Origin: an uncultured Eggerthellaceae bacterium
GTDB lineage: Bacteria > Actinomycetota > Coriobacteriia > Coriobacteriales > Eggerthellaceae
DNA: 64,000 bases
NCBI GenBank assembly: GCA_903789375.1
Contig: CAIFEB010000005.1
Coordinates: 8,344-72,343, forward strand
Reading direction: 5' to 3'
Below are positions 47,017-56,525 of this stretch, in pieces. Both the position numbers and the translations under genes were made by a program. The notes under the pieces are model-generated. The model was not told where the DNA came from. It searched no databases and saw nothing but the letters and a program-made list of their open reading frames with translations. Position 1 is the first letter of the stretch. Each line of letters opens with the position of its first letter.

Positions 47017-47952
47017 ATGCTCAGCCTCATTCTCGCAAACAAGATTCTGTCCCTGTTCGTCATCATGGCGCTCGGGTTCGCGCTCGTGCGCTCCGGCATC
47101 ATGAAGTCGAAGGACTGCTACGGCCTGTCCGTGGTATCGCTCAACATCATCTCGCCCTGCATGATCATCACGGCGTTCCAGGTGGACCTGACGCCCGAGG
47201 TGCAGTCGGGTTTTCTGCTGGCGCTGCTCGCCGGCCTCATCGTGCAGGTCATGTTCTCAATCCTGGCCTGGCTGTTCGGGCGCATCTTCCACTTCGACGC
47301 GGTCGAGAAGACGGCGGCCATCTACTCCAATGCCGGCAATCTGATCATTCCCCTGGTCACCGCTATCCTCGGATCGGAATGGGTCATCTACTGCACCGCG
47401 TACATGTGCTTCCAGACGCTGTTCATGTGGAGCCATGGGAAGTGCCTGCTGCAGAACAAGCCGCTCAGCTTGCGCGGCACCGACTGGCGCGGCATCCTGA
47501 CGGGGGTCAACATGGTGTCGGTCTACGTCGGTCTGGCGCTGTTCGTCACCGGGCTGCGGCTGCCGGGGCCGATCTACGACGGCGTCAGCATGGTCGGCAA
47601 CCTCATCGGCCCGGTGGCGATGCTGATCACCGGCATCATCATGGGTGGCCTGGATTTTCGCCAGCTCCGCAGCTACAAGCGCATCGCGCTGCCGGTGACG
47701 TTCCGCATGGTGGTGTTTCCGCTGTGCGCGCTGGCGGTGCTGAAGTTCACCCCGCTGGCCGCGCTTTCGCCCAACGGCACGAGCGTCCTGTTGATCACGC
47801 TGCTCGCCGCCGCGGGCCCCACCGCGTCGACCATCAACCAGATGGCGCAGATCTACGACTGCAACGCCGGCTATGCAAGCTCCATCAACGTGATCACCAC
47901 CTTGCTGTGCGTGGCGACGATGCCGCTCATGGTGGCGCTGTACGAGCTGTAG
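47017..47952 (+). CDS. AEC-family (auxin efflux carrier type) transporter
   Basis: 311 residues with ten hydrophobic helices and family features: the SLNIISPCMIITAF segment, YSNAGNLIIPLVTAILG in the discontinuous helix, and AAAGPTASTINQMAQIY in the second repeat. These are secondary carriers for malate, malonate or other organic acids in the inner membrane. The gene is alone, with a weak ribosome site at its ATG. Confidence 0.9.
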   Translation: MLSLILANKILSLFVIMALGFALVRSGIMKSKDCYGLSVVSLNIISPCMIITAFQVDLTPEVQSGFLLALLAGLIVQVMFSILAWLFGRIFHFDAVEKTAAIYSNAGNLIIPLVTAILGSEWVIYCTAYMCFQTLFMWSHGKCLLQNKPLSLRGTDWRGILTGVNMVSVYVGLALFVTGLRLPGPIYDGVSMVGNLIGPVAMLITGIIMGGLDFRQLRSYKRIALPVTFRMVVFPLCALAVLKFTPLAALSPNGTSVLLITLLAAAGPTASTINQMAQIYDCNAGYASSINVITTLLCVATMPLMVALYEL

Positions 47953-48091
47953 GCAGCGAGGCGAACACGGCTGCACGCACCTCGATAGAGCTGTCGCTAT
48001 CATCGCGCTCTCGCTTGCATTCGAGACCTCGGCGCTATTAATCGTCAGACCGCGACCAGCGCAGCCCCGATGAACCGATTCCGCGATTTCC

Positions 48092-48964
48092 CTATCCCAG
48101 CAGATGCAGCGCACGGTTCGCCGAAAGCACCTTGCGCGCGATCGTCTCGTACTGGTCGAATGCGCCTGCCGGCAGGTCGACAATGCGGCTCCTCAGCGCT
48201 TCGACGACTCCGGGCGTGATGCGCCGGAGCTTGTCCGTGCCCTCCGGTGTAATCGACAGCGTGCACGATCGCCGGTCGGTTTCGCTGCGCGTGCGGACGA
48301 TGCGCCCATGCTGTTCGAGCCTGGCGGATGTCGTCGCCACCTCGTTCGACCGCAAAAGCAACCGCCGCGCCGCATCGCTCGGTCTCATGCCATCGGGCGT
48401 TTCGTACAGAAGATAGAGCAGCCGATACTCGTTGAGCGATATGTTCGCTCGCTTGAGCTGCTGCGTGATGGCGAACACGATCACCCACGACGCATCGACG
48501 TAGGCGTTCTCGATGCTCATCGACCCGTCCTTGCGATACGTCAGATTGAAGTTCTTGGCAGTCGCCCCCGAATCACGGTACGTCAGCGCGAGCTCCTCGT
48601 CGGTGTAGCAGGACCAGAACTCATGTGCCACCTGCTTGACCGCCGGGTCGATGCGCGCCACCAGATCTCGGCCCGCATCGGTGATGCGCACGGTAACGAC
48701 ACGCTTGTCCGCAGAATTATACGCGCGCGTGACCGCCTTCTTGCGCTCCAAACTGTTCAGCGCGATGGTGACGGCCGACTTCGAATGCGCCAGCTCGTCG
48801 GCGATGGCCGACACCGTCATCCCGTCTGGCGCCATGACGAGCCTGATCAGCATGCGGTACTGCGTGATCGATATGCCTCCCATACGCGAAACGGCATCGC
48901 TTGCCGAGCGCGACAGCAGCACACTCGCGGTAATCCAATCGGTATGACCCGCACTTGCCAGCAT
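48092..48964 (-). CDS. Tandem MarR regulator, divergent from the third molybdoenzyme
   Basis: 290 residues containing two full MarR-type domains. The N-terminal domain has VSAIADELAHSKSAVTIALN and a wing at SADKRVVTVRI; the C-terminal domain has PSDAARRLLLRSNEVATTSA and a wing at SETDRRSCTLSI. One chain thus carries both halves of what is normally a homodimer. GAGGGGG precedes the ATG. It is divergent from, and about 360 bases from, the molybdoenzyme gene at 49326, which is its most likely target. Confidence 0.85.
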   Translation of the reverse strand: MLASAGHTDWITASVLLSRSASDAVSRMGGISITQYRMLIRLVMAPDGMTVSAIADELAHSKSAVTIALNSLERKKAVTRAYNSADKRVVTVRITDAGRDLVARIDPAVKQVAHEFWSCYTDEELALTYRDSGATAKNFNLTYRKDGSMSIENAYVDASWVIVFAITQQLKRANISLNEYRLLYLLYETPDGMRPSDAARRLLLRSNEVATTSARLEQHGRIVRTRSETDRRSCTLSITPEGTDKLRRITPGVVEALRSRIVDLPAGAFDQYETIARKVLSANRALHLLG

Positions 48965-49325
48965 GTCCGCTCCCCCTCAGACACCCCGTCGACGCTGCAG
49001 AAGTCTTGCTGCATCGAATAGTTTTGCCAATACGTTATTTTACAAATTTGAACTTGCTCTATCTACCTTCTTTGACGCTTACATCTCGCGCTGTCCCCGG
49101 TATGCTTTTCAACAGGGGAAACGAGCTGTTCGCATCCGATATCGACCTGCTTGCGCAACGTAAGCGAGCAGTGTTCAGCCATACGCTGAAGCGATTTCGC
49201 AGCGGCATCGCAGCGAAACGGCGCAACCGCCAACCGATGCCGACGACCATCCGCTTTCACATGCGGCAAGCACCACCGATCACCGAAGGCGAACCACTCT
49301 CTCGACACGAGTGAAGGGGGAATCC
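48965..49325. other. Divergent control region of the third molybdoenzyme
   Basis: About 360 bases. The part at 49010-49085 is AT-rich (around ACGTTATTTTACAAATTTGAAC) and is the probable promoter/operator zone for both divergent genes. TTGACG occurs at 49073, but no -10 lies at normal distance. No gene is seen. Confidence 0.5.
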
Positions 49326-51776
49326 ATGTCTGAGGAGAAATGGGTCTGCACCGCGTGTCCCGGATGGGGCGACCATGAGTTCTGCGCCATCAAGACCGTC
49401 GTCAAAGACGGCAAGATCGTGCGGACCGAAGCCGTCGACTACCAGGGCGCGGAGGCGGGCGAAGGCCATTGCTGCCAGAAGGGCATCATGTCCTGGCGGC
49501 AGGTCTACGCGCCCGACCGTCTGCTCCATCCGCTCAAGCGCGCCGGCGAGCGCGGCGAGGGCAAGTGGGAGCAGATTTCCTGGGACCAGGCGTTCGATGA
49601 AATCGGCGCCAAACTGATGGAGATCAAGGAGAACTACGGCCCCGAAGCTGTGACGTTCTGGAACATCACCACGAGCCTGCCGCCGTCGCAGGGTCTGGAC
49701 TCGCTTCTGGGCGAACGGCTTAACTGCCTGTGGGGCGGCACCGACCCGCTGAACGCGTACGGCCTGGACAACGGCCCGTATTACGCCTCGTACTTCGACC
49801 TGGGCAACTTCTACAAGTACATGATGATCGATCCGGTGAAGTTCGACGGCACCACCTACCTCATCGTCTGGGGCGGCAACCCCGTCGAAAACCAGATGCG
49901 CTGCGCCAAGCACATCGTCGAGGCGAAGAGCCGCGGCGCTAAGATCGTCGACGTGGGACTTCTGTTCGACGCGACGGCGGGCTATGCGGACTGGTTCATC
50001 CCGGTCAAGCCCGGCAGCGACACGGCGCTCGCGCTGTGCATGGCCAACCAGATCATCCAGCGCGGCGAAGCCGACATGCCGTACATGATCAAGTACACCG
50101 TCGCCCCGCTGCTGGTCGATGTCGAAACGGGCAAGTTCGCTGCCAACGACGGTTGGTTCTATTACTGGGACACCGAGTCCGACGCCATCAAACCGACGGC
50201 ACGCGGCGCTGAAGAATACGAGGGCACGCCCGCGACCGAAGGCGTCTTCGAATACGGCGGACACACGTACAAGCCGGCGTTCCAGCTGCTCAAGGAGCAT
50301 CTTGCCACCTACACGCCGGAATACCAGGAAGCCATCACGGGCGTTCCCGCAGCTGATGCCGTGAAGCTCGCAGAGGAGTACTCGAGCCATCGCCCGGCGT
50401 TCATTGTGGGCGCGCTGGGTCTCCGCTACCAGAACCAAGGCGACGCGTACCGCGCGCTGTACCTGCTCGGCATGCTCACGGGCAACCTTGGCCAGCTCAA
50501 CGGCGGCGTCACGTCCGAGATTCAGCCGTGCGGCTTTCCCATGGGCTTCAACAACACCGAAATCGTGTTCCCCGAGGGCAAGGAGAACGACCGCGCCCAC
50601 TACGTGAAGCAGGCCGACTACTTCGAGGATGTGAAACGCGGCAAGTACAAAGCGTTCCTCAACCTGTCAGGCAACCCGGTGCACAACTGCCCCAACCGCT
50701 CGCGCTGGATTGACGACACGTTCCCGCAGATGGAGCTCATCGTCGACATCGACGTGTGGATGACCGACACCGGCGAGTACTCCGACTACGTGCTGCCCGC
50801 CTGCATGCCGTTCGAGCGCGAGGAGCTGATTGCCGCCGCGCAGTACAACCACATCGTGCTGCAGGAGCCGGCCGTCGAGCCGCAAGGCGAATGCAAGGAC
50901 CCGGCGTTCATCTACCATGGCTTGGCAGAACGCTTGGGCCTGGGCGAGTACTTCGACAAGACCGCCGATGACTGGATTCGCATCCGCCTGAACACCCCCT
51001 ACCCCTTCATCGCCAACGTCGAGCCCAAGATCACGCTCGAGCGACTGAAGGAAGAGAAGATCATTCGCGCCGCGGTGCCGCCGGTGCCGTGGGACCCATT
51101 CTTGGGCATGAAGTTCGAAACGCCCACGGGCCATATGGAGTTCTACAGCGAGCGTCTGCAGTCTATCGGCCTGCCGATGGCCGCGTACCACGAACCGTAC
51201 GAGGCGCCCACGGCGAAGCGCCTGGCCGAGGGGACGGCCAAGCATCCGTACCAGTTCTTCAGCGGCCGACAGCGGTTCTTCATGCAGTCCATGTTCAGCG
51301 ACGACCCCGTGATGGCCGAGCTTTCGGGCGGCAAGCCCACGGGCCGCATCAACCCCGTCGACGCGCGGCGCGAGGGCATCGTGGACGGCGACCGATGCGA
51401 GGTGTACAACGAACGCGGTCACGTGGTGATTGAGATGCGCCTTGACCAGGCGATTCCTCCGGGAACCGTGCAAGTGTGGTTCGGTTGGCGCAAGCGCGCG
51501 TTCAACGAGGGCGGCATGTACTCGGAGCTTCTGGTCCCGCTGGGCGACGCCGACACCATCGACGACGCGGCCAACTACTGGTACCAGTGCGTGGCCGACG
51601 AGGGCAAGGTCGGCGCACTGCTCTCGGGATTCGCCGTGTCCGGCATGGCGGGCGCCTGGGATACCATCTGGGATTGCGCCTGCGAGGTGCGCAAACTTTC
51701 CGACGGCGAACACGAGAACGACGAGAATGCGGACGCCGAAGACAATGAGCGTCACGCCGATGCGAAGGAGGCGTAA
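49326..51776 (+). CDS. Cytoplasmic molybdopterin oxidoreductase
   Basis: 816 residues, DMSO-reductase family. The FS0 site is Cys8-x2-Cys11-x8-Cys20-x28-Cys49, immediately at the N-terminus, and there is no Tat leader, so the enzyme is cytoplasmic. Family features include HPLKR, WEQISWDQAFDEI, LIVWGGNPVENQ and the C-terminal GRINPVDARREGIVDGDRCE. The C-terminus ends in an unusual acidic, repeat-like tail (HENDENADAEDNERHADA). The following ferredoxin gene is six bases away. Together they form an electron-accepting or -donating pair; the substrate is unknown. GAAGGGGG precedes the ATG. Confidence 0.92.
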   Translation: MSEEKWVCTACPGWGDHEFCAIKTVVKDGKIVRTEAVDYQGAEAGEGHCCQKGIMSWRQVYAPDRLLHPLKRAGERGEGKWEQISWDQAFDEIGAKLMEIKENYGPEAVTFWNITTSLPPSQGLDSLLGERLNCLWGGTDPLNAYGLDNGPYYASYFDLGNFYKYMMIDPVKFDGTTYLIVWGGNPVENQMRCAKHIVEAKSRGAKIVDVGLLFDATAGYADWFIPVKPGSDTALALCMANQIIQRGEADMPYMIKYTVAPLLVDVETGKFAANDGWFYYWDTESDAIKPTARGAEEYEGTPATEGVFEYGGHTYKPAFQLLKEHLATYTPEYQEAITGVPAADAVKLAEEYSSHRPAFIVGALGLRYQNQGDAYRALYLLGMLTGNLGQLNGGVTSEIQPCGFPMGFNNTEIVFPEGKENDRAHYVKQADYFEDVKRGKYKAFLNLSGNPVHNCPNRSRWIDDTFPQMELIVDIDVWMTDTGEYSDYVLPACMPFEREELIAAAQYNHIVLQEPAVEPQGECKDPAFIYHGLAERLGLGEYFDKTADDWIRIRLNTPYPFIANVEPKITLERLKEEKIIRAAVPPVPWDPFLGMKFETPTGHMEFYSERLQSIGLPMAAYHEPYEAPTAKRLAEGTAKHPYQFFSGRQRFFMQSMFSDDPVMAELSGGKPTGRINPVDARREGIVDGDRCEVYNERGHVVIEMRLDQAIPPGTVQVWFGWRKRAFNEGGMYSELLVPLGDADTIDDAANYWYQCVADEGKVGALLSGFAVSGMAGAWDTIWDCACEVRKLSDGEHENDENADAEDNERHADAKEA

Positions 51777-51782
51777 GGACCC

Positions 51783-52241
51783 ATGGCCGAGAAAATCATC
51801 GCAGCGCATTCACCGCAAGCGACCGATGTCGCACAGGACGCCATCTTCGTGGACCTGCTGCGCTGCACGGGATGCTGGACCTGCTCGCTTTCGTGCATGA
51901 CGGGAAACAAGCTCAAGGACGGCCAGCATTTCGTGGACGTGCGCACGCTGGGCTCGGGCGAGGGCATCGACCGTCCCGCCGGGACCTGGCCCGACCTGCA
52001 CATGAGCTGGATGCCCGTCTACAGCAAGGCATGCGTGAAGTGCGAAAGCCGCACGAGCGAAGGCGAGCTTCCCTACTGCGTGAAGAACTGCCCAAACAAG
52101 GCGTTGGCGTACGGACCCGAGGCGGTGGCTGAGAAGATGGCTGCAGCGCGCGCCCGTGGAGCGCGCATCTTCGCGCTGCCCGCGTGGGAGCGTTCCAAGG
52201 ATGGCATCATCTACGCGAGCGCCGACCGCGAGATTCTGTAA
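51783..52241 (+). CDS. Ferredoxin-type Fe-S subunit of the third molybdoenzyme
   Basis: 152 residues. CTGCWTCSLSC (from residue 28) and a later CVKCESR...CVKNCPNKA group give ligands for two [4Fe-4S] clusters. It is shorter than DmsB and lacks two of its clusters. It starts six bases after the catalytic gene ends and has GAAGGAGG-type sequence upstream, overlapping the previous stop region. No membrane anchor gene follows, so electrons must come from or go to a soluble partner. Confidence 0.88.
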   Translation: MAEKIIAAHSPQATDVAQDAIFVDLLRCTGCWTCSLSCMTGNKLKDGQHFVDVRTLGSGEGIDRPAGTWPDLHMSWMPVYSKACVKCESRTSEGELPYCVKNCPNKALAYGPEAVAEKMAAARARGARIFALPAWERSKDGIIYASADREIL

Positions 52242-52307
52242 CGACAACGCCTCGGAAAACCGAGGTCCAGCGCGGGTGAGATCTTTCAATTTCGCCCGCT
52301 CCTCCAC

Positions 52308-52339
52308 AGGCCCCGCTCTCGCTCTCGAAAGCGGGGCCT
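52308..52339. terminator. Hairpin after the third molybdoenzyme operon
   Basis: AGGCCCCGCT (52308-52317) pairs perfectly with AGCGGGGCCT (52330-52339). No T-run follows, so it may be a weak or Rho-assisted terminator. Confidence 0.6.
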
Positions 52340-52440
52340 GCGCGTATCTGTAATCCAAAGGCGGCCCTTCCGCTCGCCGATCCGCCGCTGCAGCGCGCTA
52401 CTACAATAAACAGGTCGACATTCGAAGAGAAGGAGCCTCC

Positions 52441-53721
52441 ATGAGCCAAAGCATCGACACCCGCTGCGTGCAAGCAGGCTATACGCCCAAAAACGGCGAA
52501 CCGCGCCAGGTGCCCATCATCCAGTCCACCACGTTCAAGTACGATTCGTCCGACGCGATGGGCGCGCTGTTCGACCTCGAGGCCGAAGGGTACTTCTATT
52601 CACGCTTGCAGAACCCCACGTGCGACACCGTGGCCGCCAAAATCGCCGACCTCGAAGGGGGAACGGCGGCCATGCTCACGTCGTCGGGCATGGCCGCGAC
52701 ATTCCTCGCCGTGTTCAACATCTGCGAGGCGGGCGGCCACATCGTGTCCAGCTCCACCATCTACGGCGGGTCGTTCAACCTGTTCGCGCACACGATGCGC
52801 AAGATGGGCATCGACGTCACATTCGTCGCGCCCACCTGCACGCCCGACGAGCTTGACGCGGCGTTCAAGCCCAACACGACGTGCGTCTTCGGCGAGACCA
52901 TCGCCAACCCGGCGCTCACGGTCCTGGACATCGAGAAGTTCGCGAACGCGGCGCATCGCCACGGCGTGCCGCTGATCGTCGACAACACGTTCGCCACGCC
53001 CGTCAACTGCCGGCCCTTCGAGTGGGGCGCCGACATCGTCACGCACTCCACCACCAAGTACATGGACGGGCACGGCGGCGCGCTCGGCGGCGCCATCGTC
53101 GATTCGGGCAAGTTCGACTGGATGGCCCATGCTGACAAGTTCCCGGGGCTGACCACGCCGGACGAGTCGTACCACGGCATCGTGTATGCCGAGCGTTTCG
53201 GACGCGAGGGTGCCTACATCACCAAAGCAACGTCCCAGCTCATGCGCGACCTTGGCCCCATGCAGAGCCCCCAGAACGCCTACTACCTGAACCTGGGGCT
53301 CGAAAGCCTGCACGTGCGCATGCCGCGCCATTGCGAAAACGCGCTTGCGGTGGCCACGTACCTTGCGAAGTCGGACAAGATCGAGTCGGTGTGCTATCCC
53401 AGTCTTCCGGGCGATGCTTCCTTCGAGCTTTCGCAGAAGTATCTGCCCAACGGCGGCTGCGGCGTCGTGAGCTTCGACGTCAAAGGCGGCAGAGCCGCGG
53501 CTGTCCGCTTCATGGAGGCGCTCAAGATCGCCGCAATCGAGACGCACGTCGCCGACGCCCGCACGTGCTGCCTGCATCCCGCCAGCTCAACCCATCGCCA
53601 GATGAGCGACGACGAGCTGGTGGCCGCCGGCATCAGCCCGTCGATGGTGAGGCTTTCGTGCGGCCTGGAGGGCACCGACGACCTGGTCGCCGATGTCGCG
53701 CAGGCGCTCGAGCACGTGTAG
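52441..53721 (+). CDS. metY: O-acetylhomoserine sulfhydrylase
   Basis: 426 residues of the Cys/Met-metabolism PLP-enzyme family. It joins O-acetylhomoserine with sulfide to make homocysteine in methionine synthesis, in the cytoplasm. The PLP lysine lies in HSTTKYMDGHGG (~residue 206); the tyrosine-containing GYFYSRLQNPT and the C-terminal SCGLEGTDDLV motifs are typical. GAAGGAG is spaced five bases from the ATG. It is monocistronic, with a terminator after it. Confidence 0.93.
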   Translation: MSQSIDTRCVQAGYTPKNGEPRQVPIIQSTTFKYDSSDAMGALFDLEAEGYFYSRLQNPTCDTVAAKIADLEGGTAAMLTSSGMAATFLAVFNICEAGGHIVSSSTIYGGSFNLFAHTMRKMGIDVTFVAPTCTPDELDAAFKPNTTCVFGETIANPALTVLDIEKFANAAHRHGVPLIVDNTFATPVNCRPFEWGADIVTHSTTKYMDGHGGALGGAIVDSGKFDWMAHADKFPGLTTPDESYHGIVYAERFGREGAYITKATSQLMRDLGPMQSPQNAYYLNLGLESLHVRMPRHCENALAVATYLAKSDKIESVCYPSLPGDASFELSQKYLPNGGCGVVSFDVKGGRAAAVRFMEALKIAAIETHVADARTCCLHPASSTHRQMSDDELVAAGISPSMVRLSCGLEGTDDLVADVAQALEHV

Positions 53722-53885
53722 GAGACGGAAAAATCCCAGGACCGCGCGGCATGCGAAGGCGGGAAGTCGAGCCGTCTGCCAGGCGCCGCTGGCATGCGAA
53801 GGCGCGGAGCAGCAAACCGGCCGCCCTTCGCCTGCCAGACGCTCGCAAGGCTCCGTCCAAGCAACTGAAACGCTGTCCTTTTCGA

Positions 53886-53919
53886 AGGGCTCCTCGGACG
53901 AGGGGCCCTCCGCGTTTTT
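53886..53919 (+). terminator. Terminator after the sulfhydrylase gene
   Basis: AGGGCTCCT (53886-53894) pairs with AGGGGCCCT (53901-53909) with one G-T pair, followed by CCGCG and five T. Confidence 0.6.
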
Positions 53920-53929
53920 AGGCGAAGCC

Positions 53930-54760
53930 CTAGTCCGCCAGCAGCATCATGTCGGCGAGCGGGAACGGCGTGCTCTTCGTGACCTTCGCGTACTCGACCT
54001 TCTCGACCATCTGACCTGCCTCGTTGTACTTCTTCACGATGTTGCCGTGCGCGTCGCAGACGAACGTGAACGTCTCCACCGCGGGAGCGTACGAGCCGGT
54101 CACCGTGGTTTCCGTGCAGCTTGCGGGCAGGCCGTCGTCGGAAAACGTCCAATCGTACGTCCGCTGCGTGCCGAGTGCCGCGTCGCCGCCGTCGGGGTAC
54201 GACAGCGTGGTGCTCGTGCGCAGGCCGCGGTCGTCGAACGTCTCGGCGAAGGCGCGCGTCAGGCTGCCGGGGTGCGCGAACGTGCTCGCGCGTTCCACGA
54301 TGGCGCCGGCAGCGTTGTACGCATACCGCACCTCAAGCGTCGAGCCATCGTCGTATGTCCAGGTCACGCTGTTGACGCGGCCGTCGGATTCGTCGACGTC
54401 CGCCGAGCCCTTGCCGTTGGAGCTGTCATCGCAGCTTGCGTGAAACCCGAGCGCGTCGAAGGATCCGTACGTCACCATGGTGAGGTCGTCCGTCACCGTC
54501 GTGTCGGTGTTGAGGTAGGTCTTCAGCTCGCCGGACGCATTGAAGGCGACGTCGGTCGTGCGCGTGCAGCGGCCGAACCAGTCGCGCGTGATGATAGTCT
54601 GCGATTCGGGCGATTCGTTGGAATACCGCGTGATCTTCGACGGCGTGTAGACGGCATCGCCGCTGGCGAGCCACAGGCCGAAGCCCGCGCAGCCGACGAC
54701 GACCACCGCGATGACGGCCCCGAGGACCACCTGCCACGTTTTCCGCTTGCCCTTCGCCAC
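53930..54760 (-). CDS. Membrane-anchored secreted protein, YD-repeat-like
   Basis: 276 residues. A short basic N-terminus (MAKGKRKTW) precedes one membrane helix ([20 protein letters not shown]); the rest is outside the membrane. The outer part is rich in Thr, Asp and aromatic residues, with patterns such as [20 protein letters not shown] and [19 protein letters not shown] that resemble RHS/YD repeats. It may be a small surface beta-repeat protein; function unknown. I start it at the GTG at 54760, spaced six bases from GGAGGGG; a longer in-frame start at 54865 has no site. Confidence 0.72.
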   Translation of the reverse strand: MAKGKRKTWQVVLGAVIAVVVVGCAGFGLWLASGDAVYTPSKITRYSNESPESQTIITRDWFGRCTRTTDVAFNASGELKTYLNTDTTVTDDLTMVTYGSFDALGFHASCDDSSNGKGSADVDESDGRVNSVTWTYDDGSTLEVRYAYNAAGAIVERASTFAHPGSLTRAFAETFDDRGLRTSTTLSYPDGGDAALGTQRTYDWTFSDDGLPASCTETTVTGSYAPAVETFTFVCDAHGNIVKKYNEAGQMVEKVEYAKVTKSTPFPLADMMLLAD

Positions 54761-55166
54761 GATGCGCCCCTCCGGTCGATACCGCCAGCCCAGCTCGCTT
54801 GGCTGGTTACCTCCAGCCAAGCCCGTTCGGCCGGTTTCGCTTGTTCGGCTCACATTATTCCCCACCCGGCGCGATTTCCCGCGGGCGCAGGTTCAGTCAA
54901 CAATTCCAGACCACAGATTCGCCGAAATCGCGGCCGGGCGGGTGGCGTACGTGAACGCCCCGCCGCACCCGCGCGTCCACCGGTGCAATGCCGCCCGCTC
55001 GATTCAGGCGCCCGCGAACCAAGCAAGACGGCCCGTGTGCGACATGAAGCGAAACCCAGCTCCCCACGGCGCAACAGCTCGCGCAACCCCGCCGCACCCG
55101 CCCGCGCGGGGGCGCATGGTATGCTTGCCACAACCGAACTTCGACCGAGCGACGAGGGGAAACGAC

Positions 55167-55754
55167 ATGGGCATGAAGGCGCTTGAGGACCGCATCCGGC
55201 GGGACGGCATCGTCAAATCCGACCAGGTGCTGAAGGTGGACTCGTTCATCAACCACCAGATGGACGCGCAGCTGTTCCAGCAGATGGCGCGGCGGTGGAA
55301 GCTGGATTTCGCGGGCGCGCCCATCAACAAGATCATGACCATCGAGGCATCCGGCATCGGCATCGCGGCTGTCGCGGGGCTGGTGTTCGGCCTGCCCGTG
55401 GTGTTTGCGAAGAAGAGCCAGTCGATCAACCTGGACGGCTCGGTCTACACCACCAAGATCCACTCGTTCACACACGAGCGCGACTACGACGTGATCGTGT
55501 CGAAGAAGTACATCGGGCCTGATGACCACGTGCTCATCGTCGATGATTTCCTGGCGAATGGGTGCGCGATGACGGGGCTCATCGAGCTGTGCGAGGCGGC
55601 GGGCGCCACCGTCGAGGGCATCGGCGTCGCCATCGAGAAGGGCTTCCAGCCCGGCGGCGCTACGCTGCGCGAGCGCGGGTACCGCCTGGACTCGCTCGCT
55701 ATCGTGGACGCCATGGACCCTGTAACCGGCGAGATTGCGTTTCGAAAGGAATGA
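55167..55754 (+). CDS. xpt: Xanthine phosphoribosyltransferase
   Basis: 195 residues, the usual Xpt length. It converts xanthine and PRPP to XMP in purine salvage. The PRPP-binding loop is [18 protein letters not shown] (~residues 120-138). The hood region IKIMT-like [14 protein letters not shown] and the [20 protein letters not shown] flexible loop fit Bacillus Xpt. GAGGGG lies before the ATG. Unlike in Bacillus, no purine riboswitch fold was recognised upstream. It is followed closely by a GNAT gene. Confidence 0.93.
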   Translation: MGMKALEDRIRRDGIVKSDQVLKVDSFINHQMDAQLFQQMARRWKLDFAGAPINKIMTIEASGIGIAAVAGLVFGLPVVFAKKSQSINLDGSVYTTKIHSFTHERDYDVIVSKKYIGPDDHVLIVDDFLANGCAMTGLIELCEAAGATVEGIGVAIEKGFQPGGATLRERGYRLDSLAIVDAMDPVTGEIAFRKE

Positions 55755-55757
55755 AGC

Positions 55758-56306
55758 TTGGAACCGAAAGAGCACATCGCGCTGGCTGACGGCGCGCAAC
55801 ATATCGTGGAAGACCAAAGCATGATCGAGATTCGAGCATACGAGCAGGCCGACGTGCCCGGCATGGCTGAGATATGGAACGAGGTCGTGCGCAGCGGCAT
55901 CGCGTTTCCGCAGGTGGAAGAGCTTGACGTGCATGCCGCATGCGCATTCTTCGCATCCCAGACGTATTGCGGGGTCGCCGTCGAGGATGGACGCGTGGTC
56001 GGCCTGTACATCCTGCACCCGAACAACGTCGGCCGCTGTGGGCACATCGCCAACGCCAGCTACGCGGTGGCGTCAGACGCCCGCGGCAAGGGCATTGGCA
56101 GAGCACTCGTCGAGGATTCGCTTTCGCAGGCGAAAGCGCACGGCTTTCGCATCATGCAGTTCAACGCGGTGGTGGCGTCGAACGCCGGAGCGCGGCATCT
56201 TTACGAGAAACTCGGATTCGTGCAGCTGGGTACTATCCCCAAAGGCTTCCGCATGCCCGACGGCGCTTACGCCGATATCTGCCTGTACTACCACGAGCTT
56301 GAGTAA
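55758..56306 (+). CDS. GNAT-family N-acetyltransferase
   Basis: 182 residues, or 161 if the ATG at 55821 is used. The acetyl-CoA-binding motif is YAVASDARGKGIGRALVEDS, followed by AKAHGFRIMQFNAV and ARHLYEKLGFVQLGTI. Phosphinothricin/ribosomal-protein-type GNATs are similar; the acceptor is unknown. The proposed TTG start, with AAAGGA seven bases upstream and three bases after xpt, suggests a two-gene operon. Confidence 0.85.
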   Translation: MEPKEHIALADGAQHIVEDQSMIEIRAYEQADVPGMAEIWNEVVRSGIAFPQVEELDVHAACAFFASQTYCGVAVEDGRVVGLYILHPNNVGRCGHIANASYAVASDARGKGIGRALVEDSLSQAKAHGFRIMQFNAVVASNAGARHLYEKLGFVQLGTIPKGFRMPDGAYADICLYYHELE

Positions 56307-56525
56307 CGCCGATGGCGCGGGCGGTCGCGTGGCAAGAGCGCGGCTTTCGATGCGCGCGGAGGCTTGGATTCGCCTGCGATAGCAAAGGGGATTGATTCAA
56401 CAGCAAAAGATGAACCTGGCACCAAATTTCACCTTCAGTCCCAACTCATGAGCGATAAGCAGATAGCTCTGATTTCCGCAAATCATCGGAACCAGCCAAG
56501 CGTCTCCATGACTTGCCAAAATGCT

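Noticed and set aside
45602-47104. Very long rightward open frame opposite the dioxygenase gene
   Set aside because: It is the mirror of a strongly GC-biased real gene; its translation is Arg/His-rich with no domain, while the leftward frame has clear DODA motifs and a ribosome site.
55000-55166. Possible purine riboswitch before xpt
   Set aside because: No three-way-junction pattern or conserved loop sequences are visible in the GC-rich leader.
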